Source: Actinorugispora endophytica
GTDB taxonomy: Bacteria > Actinomycetota > Actinomycetes > Streptosporangiales > Streptosporangiaceae
Assembly: GCF_004363075.1 (NCBI RefSeq)
Contig: NZ_SNYN01000002.1
Span: forward strand, 310,001 to 374,000
Direction: 5' to 3'
Length of the DNA stretch: 64,000 bases
Made by a program: the position numbers and the translations under genes. Below, in pieces: positions 18,401 to 30,463 of this stretch; the first letter of the stretch is position 1; every line of letters begins with the position of its first letter. The notes below the pieces were generated by a model. The model did not search any database. It was not told the DNA's origin and saw only the letters and a list, made by a program, of their open reading frames with translations.

Positions 18401-19957
18401 GTCTTCGAGGCCCGGCCGGTCGCGGCGCCGATGGGCGGCGCCGCCGAGGTCGCCGACGGGATCGACGCGATCCTGGCGTCGGCGTGGTTCGACCGGATCC
18501 ACCGGGCCCGCGTCGTCCCCGTCGACGTCCCCGCGTTCGAGCGGGTCCTGGACGGGCTGGTGCGGTGCGCCCGCGCCGACCGCGACGCCCTCCTCGCGGA
18601 GCTGCGCACGACCGCCGAGCGCCACCCGTGGCGGGACTTCCCCCGGGAGACGGACTGGAACACGGGAGACGTGCGCCGCGTGGTCGCCGAGGCGCTGGGC
18701 GAGGCCACGGGCGCGGAGCTGTGGGAGGAACCGGGCGAGGAGCCGGAGGAAGCCTACTGCGACTTCCACGAGGCGCGGCACCACCACGGCACGGCTCCGT
18801 TGAACGCGGTGCTGCGGGAGCGGTTGCGGGAGGTGGCGGGGATGGTGGCCGGCGGGGACGGGCCGCCGTTCCTGTTGGCGGTGCCGACCCTGTCGGACGG
18901 GCGGATCGATCCGGCGGTGCTGGTGGACCGGATCGCGGGGTACGAGCGGCTGGGCGTGGTCCCGGGCGGGGTGGACCTGTCGCAGGCGCTGCTGCGGGTG
19001 GACACCGGCGCGGCCACTGAGGGGGTCCTGGCGGACGCGCGGCGGTTGTCGTCGGAGGCGGGGGCCGGGCTCGCCGCCTGGCTGGAGGCCGGCGGACTCC
19101 CCGAACCCGAACCCGTCCTGGGCGGTGTGCTGCCCTGCGACCTCTCCTCGCGGGAGGAGAGGAAGGAGGACAAGTGCTACTGCAGGGTCCACCACGGCGA
19201 CGGCTTCTGGAACCTGCTGTTCGGCTACGAGGGGCTGACCGCCCCCGGTGAGCTGCACGAGGTGTTCGCCCCCGTGCTGGCGGGCGGCCGCGACAAGCCC
19301 CAGCACGGCTACGTCCCGTCCGAGAACGCCGGGCACTGGCCGGCCGCGGTCCCGCTCCGGCGCGAACTGGTCGCCCTGCACCTGCAGAGGACGTTCCTCG
19401 ACGAGGAGGCGCTGCTGCTTCCGGCGCTGGCCGCCGCGCACGGCGCGGCGGGCCCGGTCCTGCACGTGGGCGTGGCGCGCGGGATGAACTCGCGGGCGGC
19501 CTGCCACCGGACCGCGGCGGTGGACGCGCTGTCGGTCCTGGCCGCGCGCGGCGACCTCGACGCGGCGCTGCTGGGCCGCTTCCTGGCCGAGGCGGTCCAG
19601 GTCAGGGGCAGTGGCTACCACACGAAGGAGACCCTGGTCACGACGGTGCGAGAGGCGGTCCGCCGCGGCGCGCACGCCGTGGTGTGGGCGGTCCTCGCGG
19701 AGGCGCTGCCGGTCATGCTCGCGGATGTCGACGAAGCGAAGGCGCTGCGACCGAACGAAGACCTGAACTGGTCGGAGCAGTACACGGCCTCGGACGCGCG
19801 GTCCGCGTCCGTGGTGCTGGCGGAGGCCGTCGAGTGCGCCCGGCGCAGCGGAGCCAGGGGCGAGATCCCCGAGGTGAGCGCGCTGGCCGCGCGGGAGGAG
19901 CCCGTCCGCCTGGTCGAGGAGGCCCGCCGCCTGCGCGACGTCCTCGCGGGGGTCTGA
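15491..19957 (+). CDS. Giant DUF6493-like protein, paralogue 3 (duplicated C-terminal module)
   Basis: 1488 residues: N-terminal unit (~1-465), module 1 (~474-965) and module 2 (~974-1488). Its N-terminal unit is closest to paralogue 2 in the first ~130 residues (AWLAPMHETSEDYGTRTPEVWQAAERRKEALRVACAGC) and closest to paralogue 1 further on (SEPRAEYGDWDLFVDRLRADPFLDRVLPHVF), suggesting mosaic origin. CxC motifs occur in both modules (CRCGYFQKNHLMF and CYCRVHH). No RecA-NDp-like promoter is visible upstream, unlike paralogues 1 and 2. ATG at 15491 is used; the ATG at 15478 is out of frame. Function unknown. Confidence 0.72.
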   Translation: METVFPADSGNPPAWSAALPERERAVLEKAVPEKAGKTLTPQASAVLAAVADGAAERLPELVAVLSEQERRSCLRLLRAWLAPMHETSEDYGTRTPEVWQAAERRKEALRVACAGCAAGAADAAKWITHRSIEWSRGNDLLVLRTLAERPKEWLADVAQRVLARTSRDDLAWGRFPLVEGLVALSDAPVFANERFVLGWLNDRTPNWSFTGSAWPDVVDEGSEPRAEYGDWDLFVDRLRADPFLDRVLPHVFDADGSGHLMQRRKHWAIVLSAFAGSGRLDRGMLVDGALGRLLRPGRPNELRGFRELLDALAPTGDEYAAHTVTLLRILPDAPSPEAGYAQKILVGLDEAGRLSDEHLAEASASVLFRTEKTLVRAQLSWLDRAARRDRSRAGVAVLAAADAFGHPDPALQERALALVERHLKHAGDAVRADLTAAAEALSPALRPRAAELLGASETGEQAGPAVVLPAVPEARPVAPPITGAAEVAIEINAILVSMRSGGGEASGLSVDVPAFERVLDGLVRCARADRDALLAELRAVAEAHPWGMHRCGDDWHPGDVRHVVAEALGEEPRKADCGYQGFWHPHGSAPLSAVLRERLREVAGMVAGGDGPPFLLAVPTLSDGRIDPAVLVDRIAGYERLGVVPGGVDLSQALLRVDTGAADEGVLDDARRLSSEAGAGLSAWLEAGGLPEPEPVREDVGACRCGYFQKNHLMFVHEGLTAPCALHEVFAPLLGTGSAPRSRTVPDSGVDGWSAALPLRRELVALHLQQAFLNGKAPLLPVLAEARGAAGPALHLGVACALGSKREEHRTAAVDALLAMAARGDLDTGLLVSEMVEAVRYGVVEPGGLAASTRALVGLGFHRTAWAALEAVLPILIEASPLEPNYTKYMNWQEKDRVAKTRELGEVVEAAAECAHLCGAKGEIPQVSALAARKGSGRLLKAARTLRGALGGGAASADGSGAVPDAAPPAVFEARPVAAPMGGAAEVADGIDAILASAWFDRIHRARVVPVDVPAFERVLDGLVRCARADRDALLAELRTTAERHPWRDFPRETDWNTGDVRRVVAEALGEATGAELWEEPGEEPEEAYCDFHEARHHHGTAPLNAVLRERLREVAGMVAGGDGPPFLLAVPTLSDGRIDPAVLVDRIAGYERLGVVPGGVDLSQALLRVDTGAATEGVLADARRLSSEAGAGLAAWLEAGGLPEPEPVLGGVLPCDLSSREERKEDKCYCRVHHGDGFWNLLFGYEGLTAPGELHEVFAPVLAGGRDKPQHGYVPSENAGHWPAAVPLRRELVALHLQRTFLDEEALLLPALAAAHGAAGPVLHVGVARGMNSRAACHRTAAVDALSVLAARGDLDAALLGRFLAEAVQVRGSGYHTKETLVTTVREAVRRGAHAVVWAVLAEALPVMLADVDEAKALRPNEDLNWSEQYTASDARSASVVLAEAVECARRSGARGEIPEVSALAAREEPVRLVEEARRLRDVLAGV

Positions 19958-19961
19958 CCCG

Positions 19962-19995
19962 CCGGTCGGGGCCGCCTCCCGGCGGCCCCGACCGG
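19962..19995. terminator. 15-bp perfect hairpin between convergent genes
   Basis: Arms 19962-19976 and 19981-19995 around a TCCC loop lie between the stop of DUF6493 paralogue 3 (plus) and that of the SDR (minus), so the hairpin can terminate both. Confidence 0.75.
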
Positions 19996-20005
19996 CCCGG
20001 CGTGC

Positions 20006-20857
20006 TCAGCCCGCCTGGATCTCCCCGCCCACGGGGGTCAGCACCTGCCCCGAGTAGTACGAGGACGACTTCCCGCTGGCGAAGAACACGTACGACGGCG
20101 CGATCTCGTCGGGCTGGGCGGCGCGCCCCATCGGCGCCTGCTGCCCGAACCCCTCCACCTTCTCCTCCGGCAGGGTCGCGGGGATCAGCGGGGTCCACAC
20201 CGGGCCCGGCGCCACGCAGTTCACCCGGATGCCCCGCTTCATGTAGTGCTGGGCCAGCGACGACACCAGGTTCATCACCGCGGCCTTGCTGGCGGCGTAG
20301 TCGATGAGCGAGGCGTTGCCGCGCAGCCCGTTGACGGACCCGGTCACGATCACCGAGCCGCCGTCGGGCATCCTCGGGACGGCCGCGCGCAGCAGCCAGA
20401 ACACGCCGAACACGTTCACCTCGAAGGTCCGGCGCAGCTGCTCGGTGCTCAGGTCGGCGAAGTCCTCCACCGGCGCCTGGGTGCCGTGGTGGGCCACCAG
20501 CACGTCCAGCCCGCCGAACTCGGAGACGGTGCGCTCCACCACCTCGGCGCACCGCGCCTCGTCGCCGAGGTCGCCCGGCAGCAGCAGGCTCCGCCGCCCG
20601 GCGTCCTCCACCAGGGACGCGGTGTGCCGGGCGTCCTCGTGCTCCTCCAGGTAGGCGATCGCGACGTCGGCGCCCTCCTTGGCGAAGGCCGCGGCCACCG
20701 CCCGCCCGATCCCGGAGTCACCGCCCGCGACCAGCGTCCGCTTCCCCTTCAGCAGGCCGCTCCCCGCGTACTCGCGCATCTCGTCGCGGGGGCGGGGGAC
20801 CATGCCCTCGGTCCGCCCCGGGTAGGGCTGCTGCTGCGCCGGAGGCCGCTGGGCCAT
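20006..20857 (-). CDS. SDR family oxidoreductase (YghA/GSP39-like)
   Basis: 283 residues with the ~40-residue N-terminal extension (Pro/Gln-rich, then DEMREYAGSGLLKGKRTLVAGGDSGIG) that marks the YghA/general-stress-protein-39 group of short-chain dehydrogenases. The Rossmann glycine motif is GGDSGIG and the catalytic YxxxK is in DYAASKAAV; the usual NNAG is replaced by AHHG. NAD(P)-dependent, cytosolic, substrate unknown. ATG at 20857 has GAGG upstream. It converges with the DUF6493 cluster and follows pstS on the same strand. Confidence 0.85.
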   Translation of the reverse strand: MAQRPPAQQQPYPGRTEGMVPRPRDEMREYAGSGLLKGKRTLVAGGDSGIGRAVAAAFAKEGADVAIAYLEEHEDARHTASLVEDAGRRSLLLPGDLGDEARCAEVVERTVSEFGGLDVLVAHHGTQAPVEDFADLSTEQLRRTFEVNVFGVFWLLRAAVPRMPDGGSVIVTGSVNGLRGNASLIDYAASKAAVMNLVSSLAQHYMKRGIRVNCVAPGPVWTPLIPATLPEEKVEGFGQQAPMGRAAQPDEIAPSYVFFASGKSSSYYSGQVLTPVGGEIQAG

Positions 20858-20951
20858 GGTCGCTCACGCTCCTCGGTCGAAGTGCCTGTCACCGGGAGCG
20901 GCTAACCGGCCGGGGGCGGGGCAAACACCACCGCGCCCGACCGCGCCGGGA

Positions 20952-22061
20952 TCACTCCGCGCTGATGGCGTCGACCGTGTCCAGCAGCTCCGCGCGCAGG
21001 TCCGCCGAGAGCGGCGCGGACCCGGCCTCCCGCGAGGCGGCCTGCTGCCCCTCGTCGCTGAGCAGGTACGAAAGGAACGCCTTGGCCCCCGCCGCGTCGG
21101 TCTCGTCCGGGTAGGTCAGGCAGACCACCTCGTAGCTGACCAGCACGATCGGGTAGGCGCCGGTCCCGCTGGCGGTGTAGTCCAGCTCCAGGGCGTGGTC
21201 GTGCTCGCCGCCGCCCTCGCGCCGGGGCGAGACCGCCAGGATCTCCGCCGCCGCCTCGGGGGACAGCTCCACGAAGTCCCCGTCCGAGCCGATCCGGGCC
21301 GTGGACATCCCGTGCGCGTGCGAGGCCTCCAGGTACCCGATGGTGCCGGTGCCGCCCTCGATCGCCTCGGCCACGCCGCTGTTGCCCTGCCCGGCCTCCA
21401 CCGGCGGGAACGGCCACTGGCCGTCGGGCTCGTGCGGCCACTCCCCGCCCGCCGCGGCCGCCAGGTAGGACGTGAAGTTCTCGGTGGTGCCGGACTCGTC
21501 CGAGCGGCTGACCGGCACCACGGGGATGTCGGGCAGCTCCACGTCCGGGTTGTCCGCGGCGAGGGCCGGGTCGTTCCACCGGGTGATCTCACCGCTGAAC
21601 AGGCGGGCGAGGGTGGACGCGGTCAGGTTGAGTGAGTCGACGCCCTCCAGCCGGAACGCCACCGCGATCGGCACCACGTAGGCGGGGACGTTCACCGCGT
21701 CGCCGCCCGCGCAGCGCGCCCGCGCGTCGGCGGCCTCGTCGGCGTCGAGGGCGGCGTCGGTGCCCGCGAACGCCACCGCGCCGTCGATGAACTGGCTGCG
21801 GCCGCCGCCGGAGCCGATCGCGTCGTAGTAGACCCGGGAGTCGCCGCACGCGGTCTGGTACCCGGCGATCCACACCTGCATCGCCAGCTCCTGGGCGCTG
21901 GAGCCCGCACCCGAGATGGTGCCGCCGAAGCACTCCAGGTCGGCGGGGACCGGGACGGGATCGCCGCCGCGCACAGCGTTGTCGCTGCCGCAGCCGCTCG
22001 CCAACGCCAGCGCGCCGAGCAGCGCGATCGCGGACATCCTGCGGTAGGTCGACGGTGACAC
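20952..22061 (-). CDS. pstS: Phosphate ABC transporter substrate-binding lipoprotein
   Basis: 369 residues. N-terminal lipoprotein signal ends in the lipobox ALASGC (Cys24), so the mature protein is membrane-tethered outside the cell. Phosphate-binding motifs include GAGSSAQ, IGSGGGRSQF, AFAGTDAAL and SRSDESGTTENF. GTG at 22061 is chosen because it gives a proper lipoprotein signal and has GGGAG just upstream; an upstream in-frame ATG at 22121 would add 20 residues before it. No pstC, pstA or pstB lies nearby, so it is an orphan binding protein or a second copy. A possible PHO box lies upstream. Confidence 0.87.
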   Translation of the reverse strand: MSPSTYRRMSAIALLGALALASGCGSDNAVRGGDPVPVPADLECFGGTISGAGSSAQELAMQVWIAGYQTACGDSRVYYDAIGSGGGRSQFIDGAVAFAGTDAALDADEAADARARCAGGDAVNVPAYVVPIAVAFRLEGVDSLNLTASTLARLFSGEITRWNDPALAADNPDVELPDIPVVPVSRSDESGTTENFTSYLAAAAGGEWPHEPDGQWPFPPVEAGQGNSGVAEAIEGGTGTIGYLEASHAHGMSTARIGSDGDFVELSPEAAAEILAVSPRREGGGEHDHALELDYTASGTGAYPIVLVSYEVVCLTYPDETDAAGAKAFLSYLLSDEGQQAASREAGSAPLSADLRAELLDTVDAISAE

Positions 22062-22108
22062 GGTTCTCCCACTTCCCCGATGGAACACTCGGTTATCGAA
22101 TGCCGTCG

Positions 22109-22130
22109 AAGAATTTAACAAGAGATGAAC
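22109..22130 (-). promoter_or_regulatory. Candidate PHO box (PhoP binding)
   Basis: On the minus strand two adjacent 11-nt units, GTTCATCTCTT and GTTAAATTCTT, resemble the direct-repeat units (GTTCAYYYRS type) bound by actinomycete PhoP. They lie ~48-70 nt upstream of the pstS start. Only the first five bases of each unit fit well. Confidence 0.4.
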
Positions 22131-22166
22131 ACCCGTTCGGACACGGCCCCCTGCCCCGGACGGCCT

Positions 22167-22631
22167 CTACCGGCTTTCCCCGCTGATCAGCGACACCACG
22201 TGGCGCAGCGCCAGCTCGTACCCGTGCACACCGCAGCCGCTGATGGAGCCCCGCATCACCGGCGCGGTCACCGACGTGTGCCGGAACGGCTCGCGGGCGT
22301 ACACGTTGGAGACGTGGACCTCCACGCACGGGGCGGCGACCGCGTCCACGGCGTCGCGCAGGGCGATGCTGTAGTGCGCGTAGGCCCCGGGGTTGAACAC
22401 GATGCCGTCCATGGCGCGCGCGGAGTGGACGTGGTCGACGAGCGCGCCCTCGTGGTTGCTCTGCGCGCAGACCACGTCCACGCCCAGTTCGGCGCCCAGG
22501 GCCGAGACCCGCTTCTCGACGTCGGCCAGCGTGGTGCTGCCGTACTGGGCCGGGTCCCGCTCGCCCAGCAGGTTCAGGTTCGGGCCGTTCAGCAGCAGCA
22601 CGGTCGGGCGCGCGGCGCGGGGAGCGTCCAT
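22167..22631 (-). CDS. aroQ: 3-dehydroquinate dehydratase, type II
   Basis: 154 residues, the usual size of the dodecameric type II enzyme that dehydrates 3-dehydroquinate to 3-dehydroshikimate in aromatic amino acid synthesis. Diagnostic motifs are LLNGPNLNLLGERDPAQYG (with the active-site loop Arg and Tyr), QSNHEG, FNPGAYAHYS and EVHVSNVYAREPFRH. ATG at 22631 follows GGCCCCTTCCC on the opposite strand (GGGAAGGGGCC region is downstream on plus), so the ribosome site is weak. Not linked to other shikimate genes here. Confidence 0.93.
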   Translation of the reverse strand: MDAPRAARPTVLLLNGPNLNLLGERDPAQYGSTTLADVEKRVSALGAELGVDVVCAQSNHEGALVDHVHSARAMDGIVFNPGAYAHYSIALRDAVDAVAAPCVEVHVSNVYAREPFRHTSVTAPVMRGSISGCGVHGYELALRHVVSLISGESR

Positions 22632-22889
22632 GGGAAGGGGCCTCTCGTCGGTCGTGCGGCGCGGGTCCCGGCCGGGACCCGCGCCGGGGTCCAGGTGGAC
22701 ACAGCCTATTGACCAGCGGCGCGGCAACACGCCGATGAGCCGAACGCCCCCTTCGGCGCGGCGCGGCGTTCTAGAGTCGTCACGCGCGGCCAACGCGCGA
22801 ACCCGTCGCGGCGGCCGGACCGTCCTCCTGAGAGACCGACAACGCTCCGCCGGACCCGCACCCCGGCGGACCCCGATAAGGAGCCCGTT

Positions 22890-25057
<2,168 letters not shown>

Positions 25058-25058
<1 letters not shown>

Positions 25059-25091
25059 CAGGGGTTGACCACGGACAGGGGTTGACCACGG
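25058..25091 (+). repeat. 17-bp perfect tandem direct repeat
   Basis: Two copies of ACAGGGGTTGACCACGG (25058-25074 and 25075-25091) fill the gap between treX and treY, the first overlapping the treX stop. Each contains TTGACC; replication slippage or a binding site are both possible. Confidence 0.8.
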
Positions 25092-25115
25092 GCCGGTACG
25101 GGCAGAAGGGAGCCG

Positions 25116-27449
25116 ATGAGCGCACACACCCGTCCCGCGTCCACCTACCGCCTGCAACTGCGGCCCGAGTTCACCCTCAACGACGCCGCGGGCGTCGCGG
25201 ACTACCTCGCGCGCCTCGGCGTCGACGCGGTGTACACCTCCCCGATACTGGCCGCCGCCCCGGGCTCCACGCACGGCTACGACGTCGTGGACCCCACCCG
25301 GGTCTCCCCGGCCCTGGGCGGCGAGCGGGCCCGGCGCACCCTGGCGTCCCGGCTGCGGGAGGAGGGCCTGGGCCTCGTCGTGGACATCGTGCCCAACCAC
25401 ATGTCCATCGCCGACCCGGCGGCGAACCCGTGGTGGTGGGACGTGCTGCGCTGCGGCCGGGAGTCGCGCTACGCCCGCTGCTTCGACATCGACTGGGCCT
25501 CGGGGCCGCTGCTGATCCCCGTCCTCGCCGACGAGGGCGACGACGGCGCGGCCGCGCTGGGCGAGCTCACGATCGCCGACGGCTGCGTCACCTACTACGA
25601 GCACCGCTACCCCATCGCCGAGGGCACCTACGAGCCCGGTGACAACCCGCTGGACGTGCTGGAGCGCCAGCACTACCGGCTGGCGTCGTGGCGCCGCCAG
25701 GACTCCGAGCTGAACTACCGGCGCTTCTTCGACGTGGCCACGCTGGCGGCGGTGCGGGTGGAGGACCCGGGGGTCCTGGAGGCCACCCACGGCGAGGTGC
25801 TGCGCTGGGCCGCCGACGGCGACGTGCGGGGACTGCGGGTGGACCACCCCGACGGGCTCAGCGACCCGGGGGAGTACGCGCGGCGGCTGCGCGACCGCTT
25901 CGACGGGTGGCTGGTGCTGGAGAAGGTCCTGGCGCCCGGCGAGCAGCTGCCCGCCTCCTGGCCGGTGGACGGCACCACCGGCTACGACGCCCTGCGCGAG
26001 GTGTGCGGGGTGTTCGTCGACCCGGCGGGGGAGGAGCCGGTCACCGCGCTGGCCGCCGAACTGGGCGTGCCCACCGACTTCGGTGAGGTCGAGGCCGAGT
26101 GCCGCCGCGCGGTGGCCGGGACCGTGCTGGCCGCCGAGGTGCGCCGCATCGCCGCCCTGGTCCCGGGCCCCGACCCCGGGCGCGTCCGCGAGGCCGTGGC
26201 CGAGCTGCTGGCGGCGTTCGGGGTGTACCGCTCCTACCTGCCCGAGGGGGAGCGGGACTGGGCGCGCGCCCTGGAGCGCGCCGCGCGGCGTCGCCCGGAC
26301 CTGGCCGACGTGCTGGAGCGCGTCGACGCGGACGCGCGCTCGGACCCGCGCGGCGAACTCGCCCGGCGCGTCCAGCAGACCAGCGGGATGGTGGTCGCCA
26401 AGGGGACCGAGGACACCGCCTTCTACCGGTACTCCCGGTTCGCGGCGCTGAACGAGGTGGGCGGGGCCCCCCAGGAGTTCGGGGTGTCCCCGGCCGGCTT
26501 CCACGCCGCCGCGGCCCGGCGCGAGGCGTCCTGGCCGCACGCCATGACCACCCTGTCCACGCACGACACCAAGCGCTCCGAGGACGTGCGGGCCCGCCTG
26601 GCGGTGCTCGCGGAGGTTCCCGGGGAGTTCGCCGACGCGGTGCGCGCCTGGACCGCCCGCGCGGGCCTGGGCGAGCCCGCCCTGAACCTGCTGGCGTGGC
26701 AGACCCTCGTCGGGGCGTGGCCCATCGAGGAGCACCGGCTGCGCGACTACCTGGCCAAGGCCGCCAAGGAGGCCAAGCTCCGCACCTCGTGGGTGGCGCC
26801 CGACCCGGACTTCGAGGAGGAGGTCGGCTCCTGGCCCGGCCGGGTGCTCGGCGACGCCGGCCTCGCGGCCGGGGTGGCGGCGTTCGCCGACCGGGTCCGC
26901 GGGCCCGGCTGGTCCAACGCGCTGGGCCAGAAGCTGGTCCAGCTGCTCGCCCCGGGCGTGCCCGACGTGTACCAGGGAACGGAGCTGTGGGACTTCTCCC
27001 TGGTCGACCCGGACAACCGCCGCCCCGTGGACTACGCCGAGCGGCGCCGCCTGCTGGAGCGGCTCGAACAGGGGTGGCGCCCGCCGGTGGACGGCGGCGG
27101 CGCCGCCAAGATGCACGTGGTCCGCCAGGCGCTGCGGCTGCGCCGGGAGCGCGACCTGACGGGGCACCTCCCCCTGCGCGCGGAGGGCCCGGCCGCCGAC
27201 CACTGCCTGGCCTTCGCCCGGGGCCGCGCCCGCGACGTGGTGGCCGTGGCCACCCGCCTGCCGGTGGGGCTGGACCGGTCGGGCGGCTGGCGCGACACGG
27301 TGCTGCCCCTGCCCTGGGGGCGCGGCGACTGGACCGACCTGCTCACCGGCCGCCCCGTGTCCCCGACGAGCGCGACCGGCTCCGCCGCCGCCCCGCTGTC
27401 GGGACTGCTCGACCACTACCCGGTCGCCCTCCTGCTCCGGAAGGACTGA
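25116..27449 (+). CDS. treY: Maltooligosyltrehalose synthase
   Basis: 777 residues, GH13 family. Converts the reducing-end alpha-1,4 bond of maltodextrin to the alpha,alpha-1,1 bond of trehalose. TYRLQLRPEFTLNDAAGVADYLARLG at the N-terminus, YTSPILAAAPGSTHGYDVVD, IVPNHMS, GLRVDHPDGLSDP (nucleophile Asp region) and STHDTKRSEDVRARL are family signatures. ATG at 25116 with AGAAGGG upstream. Acts between TreX and TreZ in the cytosolic glycogen-to-trehalose route. Confidence 0.93.
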   Translation: MSAHTRPASTYRLQLRPEFTLNDAAGVADYLARLGVDAVYTSPILAAAPGSTHGYDVVDPTRVSPALGGERARRTLASRLREEGLGLVVDIVPNHMSIADPAANPWWWDVLRCGRESRYARCFDIDWASGPLLIPVLADEGDDGAAALGELTIADGCVTYYEHRYPIAEGTYEPGDNPLDVLERQHYRLASWRRQDSELNYRRFFDVATLAAVRVEDPGVLEATHGEVLRWAADGDVRGLRVDHPDGLSDPGEYARRLRDRFDGWLVLEKVLAPGEQLPASWPVDGTTGYDALREVCGVFVDPAGEEPVTALAAELGVPTDFGEVEAECRRAVAGTVLAAEVRRIAALVPGPDPGRVREAVAELLAAFGVYRSYLPEGERDWARALERAARRRPDLADVLERVDADARSDPRGELARRVQQTSGMVVAKGTEDTAFYRYSRFAALNEVGGAPQEFGVSPAGFHAAAARREASWPHAMTTLSTHDTKRSEDVRARLAVLAEVPGEFADAVRAWTARAGLGEPALNLLAWQTLVGAWPIEEHRLRDYLAKAAKEAKLRTSWVAPDPDFEEEVGSWPGRVLGDAGLAAGVAAFADRVRGPGWSNALGQKLVQLLAPGVPDVYQGTELWDFSLVDPDNRRPVDYAERRRLLERLEQGWRPPVDGGGAAKMHVVRQALRLRRERDLTGHLPLRAEGPAADHCLAFARGRARDVVAVATRLPVGLDRSGGWRDTVLPLPWGRGDWTDLLTGRPVSPTSATGSAAAPLSGLLDHYPVALLLRKD

Positions 27450-27484
27450 CCGATCCGTGTTCTCCTGTGCGGCGCGGTGACGGG

Positions 27485-27646
27485 GCGGCGACGGCGGGCG
27501 GGACCGGGGCCGCCCTCACCCGGAATGGTCTTGGGCTTTCCGCCCTTCCGGGCCCCGAAACGGGCAGAAAGCCCAAGACCGTCAACGAACCCCTCACACA
27601 GCGGACATCATGGGCGCGGCCCCGACCCTCACCCGCCGTCGCCGCC
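27485..27646. repeat. Composite palindromic intergenic repeat, copy A
   Basis: Central hairpin 27527-27580 has arms GGTCTTGGGCTTTCCGCCC and its complement with one mismatch. An outer inverted repeat (~27485-27515 against ~27615-27646, starting GGCGGCGACGGCGGG) surrounds it, so the whole element is one large palindrome. The flank beginning CGGACATCATGGGCGCGG and ending near 27735 recurs at 45634 and 49829. The interval 27450-27765 contains no gene; only this element and the rlmA promoter region. Confidence 0.75.
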
Positions 27647-27765
27647 CGCCCTGACCCCGTGCTCCGCACGGCACGAGGCCGAACGACCCGCCCGAAGCAC
27701 CGGCACGCGGAATCACCCCCGCGCCGGAGACTCCCTACGGGCGGCGCGGTAGCCTGGACGGGATC

Positions 27766-28659
27766 ATGGACCACAGCGGCGAAGACGAACGGCCGCCGGT
27801 GCTCGCGCGGCTGCGCATGCCCCCTTCCGTGCTCGCGGCGCTGGCCTGCCCGCACTGCGGCGGCGGCCTGGGACCCGCGGGCAACGCGCTGGGCTGCGCC
27901 GGGGGGCACTCCTTCGACGTGGCCCGGGAGGGGTACGCCAACCTGCTGTCGGGGCGGCCCGTCGCGGGCGGCGGCGACGACCGGGAGATGGTGCGGGCGC
28001 GCCGGGAGTTCCAGGAGGCGGGGCACTACGCGCCGCTGGCCGCGCGCCTCGCCGAGGTCGCGGCGCGCCACTGGCCGGGTGGTCCCGTGGCCGACATCGG
28101 CGCGGGGACCGGCTACTACCTGCGCGCGGTGCTGGACGCGCTGCCCGGGGCCGAGGGCCTGGCCGCGGACGCCTCCAAGTTCGCGCTGCGCCGCGCCGCG
28201 CGCGGCCATCCGCGCGCGGGCGCGGTCGGCTGCGACGCCTGGCGCGGCCTCCCCCTGCGCCGGGCCGCCTTCGGGCTGCTGCTGAACGTGTTCGCGCCCC
28301 GCAACGGACCGGAGTTCCGCCGGGTCCTGCGCGCCGACGGCGCGCTGCTGGTGGTGACCCCGGCCCCCGGCCACCTGGCCGAGCTGCGCGGCCCCCTGGG
28401 CCTGATCGCGGTGGACCCGCGCAAGGACGAGCGCCTGGCGGCGGGCCTGGAACCGCACCTGGAGCCGGAGCACCGCGAGGACGTCGCGTTCGGCCTGCGC
28501 CTGACGCGCCCCGAGGCGGCCGCCCTCGCGGGGATGACCCCCAGCGCCCGCCACGTCGCCCCCGGTGAGCTGCGCGACCGCGTCGCCGCGCTCCCCGCCG
28601 GGGTCGAGGCGTCCGCGGCCTTCAGGCTGTCGGTGTACCGCCCGGGAGGGGACGCCTGA
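27766..28659 (+). CDS. rlmA: 23S rRNA (guanine-N1) methyltransferase, RlmA/TlrB family
   Basis: 297 residues. N-terminal zinc-binding segment C28-P-H-C31...C44...H48 followed by FDVAREGYANLLS is the hallmark of RlmA proteins; a SAM-binding Rossmann domain follows with DIGAGTGYYL. Methylates N1 of G745 (RlmA-I) or G748 (RlmA-II, TlrB) in 23S rRNA helix 35. In actinomycetes the RlmA-II type gives tylosin/mycinamicin resistance together with another methylase; which position is modified here is not proven. It interrupts the trehalose cluster between treY and treZ. Possible -10 TAGCCT lies 9 nt before the ATG. Confidence 0.85.
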   Translation: MDHSGEDERPPVLARLRMPPSVLAALACPHCGGGLGPAGNALGCAGGHSFDVAREGYANLLSGRPVAGGGDDREMVRARREFQEAGHYAPLAARLAEVAARHWPGGPVADIGAGTGYYLRAVLDALPGAEGLAADASKFALRRAARGHPRAGAVGCDAWRGLPLRRAAFGLLLNVFAPRNGPEFRRVLRADGALLVVTPAPGHLAELRGPLGLIAVDPRKDERLAAGLEPHLEPEHREDVAFGLRLTRPEAAALAGMTPSARHVAPGELRDRVAALPAGVEASAAFRLSVYRPGGDA

Positions 28660-28681
28660 CGCGGGGAAGGGGCGCCCCGGC

Positions 28682-30463
<1,782 letters not shown>

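Noticed and set aside
9681-19107. Repeated tracts as a CRISPR or transposon signature
   Set aside because: They are in-frame parts of a repeated protein module with no spacers, terminal inverted repeats or target-site duplications.
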